Shown here: piece by piece, positions 33,919 through 42,610 of the stretch
How the letters are laid out: each line of letters opens with the position of its first letter
Position numbering within the stretch: the stretch's first letter is position 1
Source: Sporomusa malonica
GTDB taxonomy: Bacteria > Bacillota > Negativicutes > Sporomusales > Sporomusaceae
Length of the DNA: 64,000 nt
Assembly: GCF_900176355.1 (NCBI RefSeq)
Contig: NZ_FWXI01000003.1
Coordinates: forward strand, 62,001 to 126,000
Reading direction: 5' to 3'
The notes under the pieces: model-generated
Told to the model about the DNA's origin: nothing
The model's input: the letters and a program-made list of their open reading frames with translations, nothing else
Database searches by the model: none
Program-made: the position numbers and the translations under genes

Positions 33919-34896
33919 GATATCTGTGGATTTTACAACCCTCATTCCTGTTAATTTGAATTTTTCCAAGGCTTCTTTAGCAATCGCTGGAAAATCGGGG
34001 CTGCCTTCTGTTGGTTGGACTGGTGACATACAATCTTCAAGGATATAAATTTTACTTTCTTCAAAACCAAGCGAATTATTAGGCATACGCTTTTTCTCTT
34101 TTTGAATGGCTTTATGCATGTCTTCCAAAGTCGCTTTTACACAATGACTCAACGCTTCCCCCGCGACGTAGATTCGATCAAAACTTATCAAATCTGTCAT
34201 CAAATTCTCGTCGAAGTTTCCAACACTCTTCATTGAACCATCTTTAAAGTACAGATTCGGGACTTCAGGCGATAATACGCTGTAATTTTCTGTCCAGGGG
34301 CTTTCCCCTTTTGTGACCCATTTTATTTCCTTGCCGGTCATTAAAGAGTAGAAAAATAACGTTTCATACAGCATTGGAACCACCGCATTATCGACAGAAC
34401 CTTTCTGAGTGTGATACTCCCATGTAATCAGAATGTACTTTTCACTTTTCTCAAGCTGTTCAAGATAGCTTTCAATAAGCTCAATCGGGATCCATTCAGC
34501 ATATGGTCTCCACTTTTTCTCTCTAATATTTTCCAAGGTAATCATCGTAAACGGATCAGGATTTTCATTTTGATCGTTAATCCAAAATCCCGGAGTATGT
34601 ATTTGAAATACTGTATGAGTATCAAGAGACACTCGAATTTCATCAATCAGTTCCAGATTACGGTAGATAAAATCACAAGTTCGTTCTATATCTTTCTCAG
34701 CCCCATCGACATATAGACTTGCACCAGGAATGCAAAATCCCACCTGTGGGTCAATCAAAAAGAGTACTATTTTTTCACTCTTGGGGACAGGTTTAAATTC
34801 CTTACGAAGTTCCCGTACTTCATTTTGAATGATGTCATACCTGGGTAAGTATAAATCCCCGGCACGGTTAGGAGAATAAAAACAAGGCTTTCTCAT
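33904..34896 (-). CDS. Large nicotinamidase/isochorismatase-like cysteine hydrolase
   Basis: A 330-residue protein with the cysteine-hydrolase fold: VLFLIDPQVGFCIPGASL (catalytic Asp), TWEYHTQKG (Lys region differs), and VAGEALSHCVKATLEDM, where Cys is the nucleophile. It is longer than PncA (~200 residues). Its position beside pncB, nadD, nadE and nadK suggests it supplies nicotinate from nicotinamide. It ends inside the promoter region of the choice-of-anchor-I gene. Confidence 0.8.
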   Translation of the reverse strand: MRKPCFYSPNRAGDLYLPRYDIIQNEVRELRKEFKPVPKSEKIVLFLIDPQVGFCIPGASLYVDGAEKDIERTCDFIYRNLELIDEIRVSLDTHTVFQIHTPGFWINDQNENPDPFTMITLENIREKKWRPYAEWIPIELIESYLEQLEKSEKYILITWEYHTQKGSVDNAVVPMLYETLFFYSLMTGKEIKWVTKGESPWTENYSVLSPEVPNLYFKDGSMKSVGNFDENLMTDLISFDRIYVAGEALSHCVKATLEDMHKAIQKEKKRMPNNSLGFEESKIYILEDCMSPVQPTEGSPDFPAIAKEALEKFKLTGMRVVKSTDILTKT

Positions 34897-34936
34897 TTAA
34901 GTCAACCGCCTTTCAAATTATTTCATCGGACTTGCA

Positions 34937-35064
34937 ATAAAGTGAGACTTAGCTTCAGGTGGGGTTAACCCCATCTGAAGTTTAGTCGACCTTATCCAGG
35001 GACTTAGTCGCTCTTAACTCCCTATAGAAGAGGGAGTCTTAGAGCGACTTGGTCATCGGATAAA
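34937..35064 (-). repeat. Palindrome-rich dispersed repeat, copy 2
   Basis: Reverse-strand copy of the unit at 3849-3999, with the same borders (TTTATCCGATGAC, CTAAGTCTCNCTTTAT). Here both hairpins are near-perfect: AGTCGCTCTAAGACTCCC..GGGAGTTAAGAGCGACT, and CTTCAGATGGGGTT-AACCCCACCTGAAG. It lies between pncB and the nicotinamidase-like gene and contributes the last codons and stop of pncB. Confidence 0.75.
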
Positions 35065-36393
35065 TTCCAATTCTGGGTTATTGCATGCAGAGCGACCGAT
35101 TTTAGCTAGATTGTGCCAATCATTACCGACCTTAATTTTAACGATGTCGGCGGTGAAGTCGTTATTAGTTTCGGGTGAGTTTTCGATTAGACTAGACCCT
35201 ACACCATAAAAATCTACAGGTACGTCTTGTTCCTCGAACTCTCTGATTTTCTTTGCGTTAAAGCCCCCGGTTACGAAGATTTTAACATCTTTACAGTATT
35301 TCTTTGCGAGGTCAAGAAACTCTGCCGGAACATTCCATTCCAAATAGGCGTTATCGAGCCCTTCCCGAATGTTCCAGACTAGCTTGGGAGATACTCCCAT
35401 ATCAAGAGCTTTATTCCCGGTCGGAACGATAGACTTATCTCTCATGTTTGCGGAGGTATCTGGGCGCACTCCGAATAATTTATATTGTGCAGCTTCTTCT
35501 AAGTTCCCTTGCTGGTAAAGTTCAAAATATTTATCCCATAGCCTTTTCATAACTTTTTTTGATTCACCAACACAGTCATTATGGAAATCTACTAAGGCAA
35601 TGCGGTTTATTGCGGGATGTAAGAGTCTGGCAAATTGAAACATTGCCTCTGCGGTATCTCCGCAAAAGCTTGCAATAGTAGAGTGTGAAATAGTGCCAAC
35701 TCCACTACCCGACCAATATGCAGCGCCACTATCGGTAGATACAAAAGTACCATTTTTCGTGCCATATTTTTTATTATAAGCATCAATCCCTAACGAATAA
35801 GCGTAACCATGTAACGCCTGGATTTTATATGGAGTGAACCGTGCCGGAAAAAACAGGACTTCTTTGTCTCGAGCCGCTACTAAAGTATTAAATACATTGG
35901 TAGCAATTCTTGTAGGTTCAGCCATCGCTCCTAGCATAACTGTTTCTAATTTTGCGAAGTAACGATGGTTGCCACGCACTTTAATGACAGGAACTACCTT
36001 CTTGGGATCTCCATCATAGGTAACATACGTACCATCTTGTACAGCTTCGACCTCAAGTTCATCATATGTATTTACAAATTCGCCATTTTCGGTATAATAT
36101 CCGGTACATTGTTTCAGAATTGCTAGTGCTTCATCAACCCCGGCAACTACACTAAAGGGGCGGCGGCGAGTAAAGAATTGTATTTCAACTTCCATGTTCC
36201 CGGTATAAATTACTGAGCAATCTAGCTCTTTAAGATCACTTTCTCCTTGGAATTGATACTTCTCAGCAGCTAGTTTTTCGAGTAATTCTACGTTATTACA
36301 AAAATATTTATCAGAGTACCACCCCTGGCGAATTCGTTCTGCATCAATCATAAATAATTCTTCGGGTAATCGTTTGTTATTGAATATGCTCAT
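35053..36393 (-). CDS. pncB: Nicotinate phosphoribosyltransferase
   Basis: A 446-residue NAPRTase converting nicotinate and PRPP to nicotinate mononucleotide. Visible family traits are the N-terminal DAERIRQGWYSDKYF, the VMLGAMAEPTRIATN segment, SGAAYWSGSGVGTISHS and VTGGFNAKKIREFE in the barrel. ATG 36393 overlaps the nadK stop (ATGA). The final three codons and stop (..FIR) lie in the dispersed repeat, so its C-terminus was probably altered by the insertion. Confidence 0.9.
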   Translation of the reverse strand: MSIFNNKRLPEELFMIDAERIRQGWYSDKYFCNNVELLEKLAAEKYQFQGESDLKELDCSVIYTGNMEVEIQFFTRRRPFSVVAGVDEALAILKQCTGYYTENGEFVNTYDELEVEAVQDGTYVTYDGDPKKVVPVIKVRGNHRYFAKLETVMLGAMAEPTRIATNVFNTLVAARDKEVLFFPARFTPYKIQALHGYAYSLGIDAYNKKYGTKNGTFVSTDSGAAYWSGSGVGTISHSTIASFCGDTAEAMFQFARLLHPAINRIALVDFHNDCVGESKKVMKRLWDKYFELYQQGNLEEAAQYKLFGVRPDTSANMRDKSIVPTGNKALDMGVSPKLVWNIREGLDNAYLEWNVPAEFLDLAKKYCKDVKIFVTGGFNAKKIREFEEQDVPVDFYGVGSSLIENSPETNNDFTADIVKIKVGNDWHNLAKIGRSACNNPELEFIR

Positions 36394-37223
36394 GTTAAGT
36401 CACTCCGCTCTTTTTTATCTTTATCCCATTTCATCTTTCGTGATAGAAGTTGATAGAAGGTTTCATTGTTAAGCCGAATCAAATTAGTCATCGTGGAAGC
36501 TTTATTAATGACGATACAATCATCAGTTTCCAACTCAATATCCACTTGACCATCTGCCGAAAGAAGAAGTTCCTTATGATACGATTCGACTACGATTTTG
36601 ATTTCTTTGTTGTCACAGGCTATCATCGACCTTACGTTAAGTAAATGAGAACAGATAGGAGTGATTACGTTGATTCCAAGGTCGGGAGGAATAATTGCAC
36701 CCCCGGCTGATATGGAATACCCGGTACTTCCGGTAGCTGTGCTTATGATAATTCCGTCTGCTGGAAAGTTCCCTACATAATCCCCGCCGATATGAGTTCT
36801 AAGTCTTACTAGCTTAGCTATAGCTCCTTTGACTACTATGTCGTTTAGAGCGGTGCACTGCGCTACATTTCTCTTGTGTCGATATACTCGTGCCTCTAAG
36901 CGTTTTCGTTTATCTATGGTAAATTGACTATTTAAAATTAGAGAAAGCGCCTCAATGACTTTGGGAAGGTTATATTCCATTCCGGTTAAGAAACCTAAAT
37001 GTCCAGTGTTAATCCCGAAGATAGGAATTTCCCCTACATATCTGGCTGTACCTAATACGGTTCCATCTCCCCCGAAAGAAAGAACTACATCTAATTCCGG
37101 GAGGGGATTATTTAAATCCAGTATCTCGACGCTACTTCCCTGTCTCTCGATATGCGTTATGACAGTCTCTATCGCAGAGGTTTTGAGTCCTTTAGAGCGA
37201 TTGAGCATAATGCCTACCTTCAA
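36390..37223 (-). CDS. nadK: NAD kinase
   Basis: A 277-residue NAD kinase with the GGDGT motif (FGGDGTVLGTARYVG, about residues 50-64), NTGHLGFLTG, and the second conserved region ATGSTGYSISAGG. It makes NADP from NAD. TTG 37223 has GAGGTG six bases upstream, preferred over GTG 37232. It sits between the NrtR-like regulator and pncB. Confidence 0.92.
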   Translation of the reverse strand: MKVGIMLNRSKGLKTSAIETVITHIERQGSSVEILDLNNPLPELDVVLSFGGDGTVLGTARYVGEIPIFGINTGHLGFLTGMEYNLPKVIEALSLILNSQFTIDKRKRLEARVYRHKRNVAQCTALNDIVVKGAIAKLVRLRTHIGGDYVGNFPADGIIISTATGSTGYSISAGGAIIPPDLGINVITPICSHLLNVRSMIACDNKEIKIVVESYHKELLLSADGQVDIELETDDCIVINKASTMTNLIRLNNETFYQLLSRKMKWDKDKKERSDLT

Positions 37224-37241
37224 TGAATACACCTCGCTTTA

Positions 37242-38150
37242 CTAATCTTCTACCCAATCGGGATTGAAACGGAACAGTCTAGCAGGCTTATAAGGCTTTC
37301 CGGATTCCCATTCATCTGTCTCTATGACCATTTTTTTCTGTTTCTCCATTTTATCCCGGAAATTTCTGCTATAAATGGCTTTCCCGGTGATAACTTCGTA
37401 AAGCTTCTTTAGTTCCGTTAAAGTAAACAATTCCGGCATAAGAGAAAAAGCAATATCGGTATATTCTACTTTGTTTTTTAATCGCTCAAGAGCATAAAAG
37501 ATAACCGTTGCGTGATCGAAAGCAAGCCCTGAAGGATTATCCAAATATTCAAGGCCGATTTTAGAATTTCTTCCTTCCATCACCTTAGTAACAATTACAG
37601 TATCTTTGATTTCATGCTCGCCATTGACCAAGGAAAGCTCATAAGTTCTTTTGCGAATATAACCTGTTTGGGTTTGAGTTTTTATTTCTTCAAGAAGTGT
37701 GGCTTTTACATCAAACCAACAGGCATCTTCAGCATCATCTCCGGCTTTAACGTTTAGTTTAGAACTATCTACAAGCGCCATATATGAGGTGCTGATAACC
37801 CTTCGGCGAAGGTCACGGTAAACCTTGCCCCAAGTATAAAGCTGTTCCATGTAAACATCAGAAACGTTAGTTTCTTCTTCCAACTCCCGGATTGCCGCTT
37901 TATCAAGATCTTCAAAGTAATTAACAAATCCCCCTGGCAAAGCCCATTTAGCTTTATATGGGTCGGTTACATCAACAACAAGGGGGTCTCCCTTACGTTT
38001 AATAAGAAGAACTCGCAACACTTTATCTGGAACTGACCGAGCTTTGATTTCGACGTCTACAGCTGTTAGGATTATCATATCCACAGTTGTAGACGGTTTT
38101 TTATATTTACTGTCATCGTAGTCTTTAAGAAATTCTTTTTGTTCGATCAT
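37242..38150 (-). CDS. NrtR-like Nudix-domain transcriptional regulator of NAD synthesis
   Basis: A 302-residue protein: a Nudix domain (about residues 25-170, box GGFVNYFEDLDKAAIRELEEE) and a C-terminal winged helix (about residues 225-300, TLTELKKLYEVITGKAIYSRNFRDKM). This is the NrtR architecture, which senses ADP-ribose and represses NAD genes. An active ADP-ribose pyrophosphatase is the alternative since the Nudix box is intact. It is in the operon and two palindromes precede nadD. AGGGGTG precedes ATG 38150. Confidence 0.88.
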   Translation of the reverse strand: MIEQKEFLKDYDDSKYKKPSTTVDMIILTAVDVEIKARSVPDKVLRVLLIKRKGDPLVVDVTDPYKAKWALPGGFVNYFEDLDKAAIRELEEETNVSDVYMEQLYTWGKVYRDLRRRVISTSYMALVDSSKLNVKAGDDAEDACWFDVKATLLEEIKTQTQTGYIRKRTYELSLVNGEHEIKDTVIVTKVMEGRNSKIGLEYLDNPSGLAFDHATVIFYALERLKNKVEYTDIAFSLMPELFTLTELKKLYEVITGKAIYSRNFRDKMEKQKKMVIETDEWESGKPYKPARLFRFNPDWVED

Positions 38151-38154
38151 AATT

Positions 38155-38973
38155 TCACCCCTGTTTTATACTGTCGTAGATTGTTATCGGTGGTTTTGTC
38201 TTGTGATCGCCCTTTAAATAAAAGGCATAAATCTTATCAAATACTTCATCGCAGACTTCTTTTCCGGTAAGAAAGTTCTCAATATCTTGGTAAGTGAACC
38301 CAAGCTCATCTTCATCAGGTCTACAAGGTGTATTATCCAAAAGGTCAGGGGAAGGAGTTTTTTGATAAAATCGTTCGGGAGAATCCAGAGTTTTAAGCAA
38401 TTCTGCACCTTGAAATTTAGTTAATCCAAAGATCGGCAGAATGTCGGCGGCTCCATCTCCGAATTTGGTGTAGAAACGAGTACAATTCTCAGAAGCATGG
38501 TCGGTTCCCAGTACTGCAAGCTCCTGCATTCCAGCTACCGCATATTGAGCCACCATGCGAATCCGTGCTTTTACATTACCCTTATGATAATCTGTAAGAG
38601 GTTCTCCCGTAGCTCGTTCATACTCGATACAAAAAGCATCTACGATAGGTTTGATATTAAGGTTAAACACATTGTCCGGTTTAATAAAATCAATAGCGAG
38701 CTCAACGTCTTCTGCATCTTTCTGCACTCCGTAAGGAAGCTTCATAGCAACAAATCTTTTCCCCTCCAAACTTACGGCTGTTTGCGCTAGTCTGCCCGAC
38801 AGCGTCGAATCTTGCCCGCCAGATAGTCCGAGGACAAATCCATTAAGCCCGGTTTCTCGTAAAAAAGACCGTAAAAATTGGACCCGCTCATAAATTTCCT
38901 GGCTCGGATTAACCTCCGGGAGAGTTTTTACTTCCTCAATTATTCTTTGTTGAATTTCTTTGTTATAAGCCAT
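38155..38973 (-). CDS. nadE: Ammonia-dependent NAD synthetase
   Basis: A 272-residue NadE with the N-type ATP pyrophosphatase motif LSGGQDSTLSG, then LGTDHASENCTRFYTKFGDGAADILP and a C-terminal KRxx-like segment (KTPSPDLLD..CRPDEDELG). It amidates deamido-NAD with ammonia; the glutaminase domain is absent. AAGGAAGG precedes the ATG. The gene follows nadD by 16 bases. Confidence 0.95.
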   Translation of the reverse strand: MAYNKEIQQRIIEEVKTLPEVNPSQEIYERVQFLRSFLRETGLNGFVLGLSGGQDSTLSGRLAQTAVSLEGKRFVAMKLPYGVQKDAEDVELAIDFIKPDNVFNLNIKPIVDAFCIEYERATGEPLTDYHKGNVKARIRMVAQYAVAGMQELAVLGTDHASENCTRFYTKFGDGAADILPIFGLTKFQGAELLKTLDSPERFYQKTPSPDLLDNTPCRPDEDELGFTYQDIENFLTGKEVCDEVFDKIYAFYLKGDHKTKPPITIYDSIKQG

Positions 38974-38989
38974 TTTAATCCTTCCTTTC

Positions 38990-39640
38990 TTATCCTAAAT
39001 TTCGAACATCCAGTTCGTCTAATTTCATAACGCAATCTCCTTTTAAGTAAACATTATTGTTTTTGATATACCAGTACACAGCTTCAGGAAGCAAATACCG
39101 GGGATCTGCACCGCTTTCAAATTCTTCTCTTATGTAACTTGAACTAATTTCATTTACTATGCCTTTATAAATCAGGCTAAAGTTCCTATGATACTTACGA
39201 AGCAGTGGGGTTTTGGCGATTATCTCACCCATAGGAATGTTTTGACGTTCAATTACAATAAATTTAGTAGATTGAATAAATTTTTCTCCATAAGTCCAAT
39301 TAGGCAATGCTGCTAAAAGGTCTGCTCCCATCAGAAAAAACAATTCATCGTCCGGGTATTTTTCCCGAAAATGTTCCATAGTAAAATAGCTATATTGCTT
39401 GCCTGAGATAGCCTTCATTTCGTGATCATCAATCTCAAATATGCTATTTTCAGCCACAGCTAATCTGAGCATTTCCATCCGATGAAGGTCTGCTACCTCG
39501 ATATTCTTATCTGTGCGTTTGGATGAAGAAGGAAGTAAAATAACCTTATCTAATTCTTCTCTTTGCGCAATTGTGTTTCCTGACCAGAGATGCCCATTCG
39601 TTGGAGGATTGAATGAAGAACCATAAATACCTATTCGCAT
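38990..39640 (-). CDS. nadD: Nicotinate-nucleotide adenylyltransferase
   Basis: A 216-residue NadD-type nucleotidyltransferase with GIYGSSFNPPTNGHL (nucleotide-binding HxGH-like site), FFLMGADLLAALPNWTYGE and ISSSYIREEFESGADPRYLLPEAVYWYI. It converts nicotinate mononucleotide to deamido-NAD. First gene of the NAD operon; the promoter overlaps palindromic operators. Confidence 0.93.
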   Translation of the reverse strand: MRIGIYGSSFNPPTNGHLWSGNTIAQREELDKVILLPSSSKRTDKNIEVADLHRMEMLRLAVAENSIFEIDDHEMKAISGKQYSYFTMEHFREKYPDDELFFLMGADLLAALPNWTYGEKFIQSTKFIVIERQNIPMGEIIAKTPLLRKYHRNFSLIYKGIVNEISSSYIREEFESGADPRYLLPEAVYWYIKNNNVYLKGDCVMKLDELDVRNLG

Positions 39641-39654
39641 TACATCACCCGACT

Positions 39655-39717
39655 TATTAGTATTTTACTATTAAGTACTTTTGATATTAGTATATGACTA
39701 CTAAGTAAAAATTGCAA
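39655..39717 (-). promoter_or_regulatory. NAD operon promoter with two palindromic operators
   Basis: Minus-strand TTGCAA (39712-39717) and TATACT (39689-39694) with a 17-bp spacer. Two near-identical 22-bp direct repeats (39655-39676 and 39685-39706, 30 bp apart) each contain TTAGTA-N6-TACTAA, perfect in the upstream one and one mismatch in the other. The upstream site lies between -35 and -10. A binding site for the NrtR-like protein is the likely meaning. Confidence 0.75.
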
Positions 39718-39752
39718 GTATTTTATAAAAATGACATAACAAAAAAAATGCT

Positions 39753-39792
39753 AAAAGCCAGAATTTCTCAACGTATAGAAATTCTGGCTTTT
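39753..39792 (-). terminator. Terminator of the nuclease-helicase gene
   Basis: AAAAGCCAGAATTTCT and complement with an 8-base loop, followed by TTTTAGCATTTTTTTT on the minus strand, about 110 bases past the helicase stop. Confidence 0.85.
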
Positions 39793-39905
39793 ATTTCGTT
39801 TATCTCTTAACAATAAAATTCGTATTTCACTTGTGGATCGAGTCTGATCTCTTCCACATTTTTTGGTTACAAATGCTTGAACGCTTAAACTTGATCCTCT
39901 GTGTC

Positions 39906-42281
39906 TCAGCCTTGCCAAAACCCTTTTGCCTTTGCATAGATACTGTGAACATTTTTAGCACTTACTGCACCATGCCATTCTGGTGGGAATAGCCTCCGAT
40001 ACCTTGATTGCGATAGTCTTTCGTCAATTAGGAGAACCAGCCCCCGATCCTGTTCGGTTCGAATTACACGCCCTGCTGCTTGTAAGACCTTGTTCATTCC
40101 CGGATAGACATAAGCGTACTCATACCCCTGGCGGTTATTTTTATCAAACCACTGTCTGATAATCTCACGCTCTAAGCATACTTTCGGTAACCCTACACCA
40201 ACAATAATGGCTCCAATGAGCCGCTCACCGGTTAAATCAATTCCTTCACCAAATACTCCTCCAAGGACAGCGAAGCCCACAAGTGTCTCGACATTATCAC
40301 CGGAAAACTGGCACAAAAATTCGGCACGTTCTTCTTCTGTCATCTCTCCGATTTGACGTACGACTCTAATTAATGGGTTTTTCAACGAAAATCGCTGATA
40401 CACTTCCTCCATATAGCGATAGGAAGGCAAAAATACCAAGTAGTTCCCGGCTCTTGCTTTGATTGCAGCTGTTGTACTTTCAACAATAAGGTCGTATGTC
40501 TTTTCCCGTGTTTTATAAGTAGTACTAATATTATCGGCGACTAAGAGGGCCAAATTATTGTGGGTAAACGGAGAAGGAACTACAATTTTACCATCCCCTT
40601 CCTCACCGCCTAATATCTCTAAAAAGTAATTGAGGGGAGTTAATGTAGCCGAGAAATAGATGGCCGCTCGCCCTCGTTTGACAGCCTGCTTCAATAACTC
40701 GGAGGGGTTAACGCAAAAAAGCTTTAGTTTTATATCTTTGTCTATTTTCTCAACATATGTCACATACCGTTCATCGTACATCTCGGAAGTCCGCAGGTAA
40801 GCGTTGACTTTGAAATAAATATCCATTAGTTCTTCGCGGAAATCTGCCTGTTGATTTTTGGCCAGCCATTTTTCGGCCAAATCCATAAATTTTCTTAACA
40901 GTGGCAAAATGTCGGTCAGCGATTGTTCTCGGATAAAGTAGTCGAATTCTCCCACTGCCGGTTTTTCGACACACGACTTTCCGGTCTTCAGTAAAAACGT
41001 GTTTATCTTGCCAGCAGCTTTAGCAAGCTGTGGGAGCTGGTCATTAACACTTTTCTTTATATCAAGAAAACTCTGCTTAGTTATTTCGGCTGAAAACATG
41101 TCCCGAGCGCGGTCAACAAGATTATGAGCCTCGTCGATAAGAAAGCAATATTGTGCATCATTTTCATGAAAGAACTGCTTTAGATACACCCGGGGGTCAA
41201 ATACATAGTTATAGTCACAGATGACTGCATCGGTCCAAAAGGCTAACTCCAGGGACAACTCAAATGGACAAATTCTATGTTCCCTGGCGCACTGTTCAAT
41301 CGCCTCACGCGTAAAGGCTTCCAGCCGCCAACAGTCATTTAGAGCCAAATTAATTCGGTCATAATAGCCTTGAGCATAGGGACACTCCTCCGGCGTACAT
41401 GCCGCCCCAGGCACAAAACAGGTTTTTTCTTTTGCCGTTAATGTCAGCGTTTTACATTTCAAACCAGCTTGCCGCAGCCGATCAAAAGCTTCTTCGGCTA
41501 GTTGGCGAGTTACTGTCTTAGCTGTGAGAAAAAATATTTTTTCCACATGCCCCATACCCAGGGCCTTAACGGCAGGAAAAACAGTTGCCATTGTCTTACC
41601 TGTGCCGGTTGGTGCTTGAGCAAACAGTTTAAGCCCCATACTCAGTGTCTTATATACCGCAACAGCCAGCTGCCGCTGGCCATGGCGAAATGCGGAAAAG
41701 GGAAATTGTAATAGTTGTGCAGAGTTATTCCGTTCATTGATCCATTCCCCAAGCCGGTTGGCCCACATAGCGTACTCAGTAATCAAGCAGTTAAAAAAAT
41801 CTGACAGTTCTAAAATAGAGTATCTTTGTTTAAAAGCTTTGATTTCTAAAGTAGTAACCTGGCAGTAAGAAATTTGCACACTGACTTGCTTAAGGCCATG
41901 CTGTACGGCATAAATATAGGCGTAGCACTTAGCCTGCGCCCAGTGCAGCAGATTATGACCTTCCTCAATGGCCTCAAGCTCTTCGGTTACTGACTTGATC
42001 TCATCAATTGTTACCTGCACCATGCCGGCTTCATCTTTTGCCGTAATTACGCCGTCGGCACGACCGCTGATCTGTATTTTTACATCAGGTCGCTCAACAA
42101 CGATAGATAAACTTATCTCCGGTTCATACTCTGATCCCTGTGATTTTTGAATATGACGATGGATTCTGCTTCCGTCGACCATCCGTGAACTACCGGTAAA
42201 GGCTGCGGACAAATCCCCTGACCGGAGCACAAACTCAACCAAACTCCGCACCGAAGTTTTAATCACTTTATCTGAAGACAT
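39906..42281 (-). CDS. PD-(D/E)XK nuclease fused to an XPD/DinG-type superfamily 2 helicase
   Basis: A 791-residue protein. Residues ~1-190 look like a Cas4/RecB-type nuclease (RADGVITAKD, then DEIKS as the D/E-x-K motif and QAKCYAYIYAVQH). Residues ~195-785 are a DinG/XPD helicase: Walker A APTGTGKT, Fe-S Cys group (KTCFVP, AACTPEECPY, RICPFEL), DEAHN, SATL and VLQAAGRVIRTEQDRG. It likely unwinds and cuts DNA in repair. A strong terminator follows it. The ATG has no notable oddity. Confidence 0.88.
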   Translation of the reverse strand: MSSDKVIKTSVRSLVEFVLRSGDLSAAFTGSSRMVDGSRIHRHIQKSQGSEYEPEISLSIVVERPDVKIQISGRADGVITAKDEAGMVQVTIDEIKSVTEELEAIEEGHNLLHWAQAKCYAYIYAVQHGLKQVSVQISYCQVTTLEIKAFKQRYSILELSDFFNCLITEYAMWANRLGEWINERNNSAQLLQFPFSAFRHGQRQLAVAVYKTLSMGLKLFAQAPTGTGKTMATVFPAVKALGMGHVEKIFFLTAKTVTRQLAEEAFDRLRQAGLKCKTLTLTAKEKTCFVPGAACTPEECPYAQGYYDRINLALNDCWRLEAFTREAIEQCAREHRICPFELSLELAFWTDAVICDYNYVFDPRVYLKQFFHENDAQYCFLIDEAHNLVDRARDMFSAEITKQSFLDIKKSVNDQLPQLAKAAGKINTFLLKTGKSCVEKPAVGEFDYFIREQSLTDILPLLRKFMDLAEKWLAKNQQADFREELMDIYFKVNAYLRTSEMYDERYVTYVEKIDKDIKLKLFCVNPSELLKQAVKRGRAAIYFSATLTPLNYFLEILGGEEGDGKIVVPSPFTHNNLALLVADNISTTYKTREKTYDLIVESTTAAIKARAGNYLVFLPSYRYMEEVYQRFSLKNPLIRVVRQIGEMTEEERAEFLCQFSGDNVETLVGFAVLGGVFGEGIDLTGERLIGAIIVGVGLPKVCLEREIIRQWFDKNNRQGYEYAYVYPGMNKVLQAAGRVIRTEQDRGLVLLIDERLSQSRYRRLFPPEWHGAVSAKNVHSIYAKAKGFWQG

Positions 42282-42360
42282 ATATCATTACCCTTCGGCT
42301 TCATTATTGTTTCTTTGTTACATCTTAATTCCAAAATTCTTTGTTTTTCAATAAAATTCT

Positions 42361-42473
42361 ATTGATAATCAATAAGTCATTTACCACAGGAAACTCAAAA
42401 CTCCTGCCAAACTAGAGAGAGCTAGAAAAATAAAGTTCCTGTTAGGGCAGCGATTATGTTCGCTGTCTTTTTT
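42361..42473 (+). promoter_or_regulatory. Palindrome and orphan terminator upstream of the hydrolase gene
   Basis: The gap 42282-42610 holds a perfect palindrome ATTGAT-A-ATCAAT (42361-42373) and a plus-strand intrinsic terminator (CAGCGA-TTATGT-TCGCTG then TCTTTTTT, 42448-42473). No gene lies upstream on that strand, so the terminator could be an attenuator for the next gene or the end of a small RNA. Confidence 0.45.
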
Positions 42474-42610
42474 GCTGTTTCTGTAATATTTGATACTCCA
42501 TTTGGAATCCTATGGTACAGATTGCATTGCTGAACTTCCAACTCTATGTCGTAACTACACATATTAGTGCTACTAGCAACAGCATCCTGTTTAAGTCAGA
42601 GGTACCACGG

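Noticed and set aside
33904-39640. NAD operon as an anti-phage or anti-defence NAD-replenishment system
   Set aside because: The genes match ordinary nicotinate salvage, no known NARP-specific enzyme (ADP-ribose to NAD) or defence gene is adjacent, so it is kept only as an inference in the findings.
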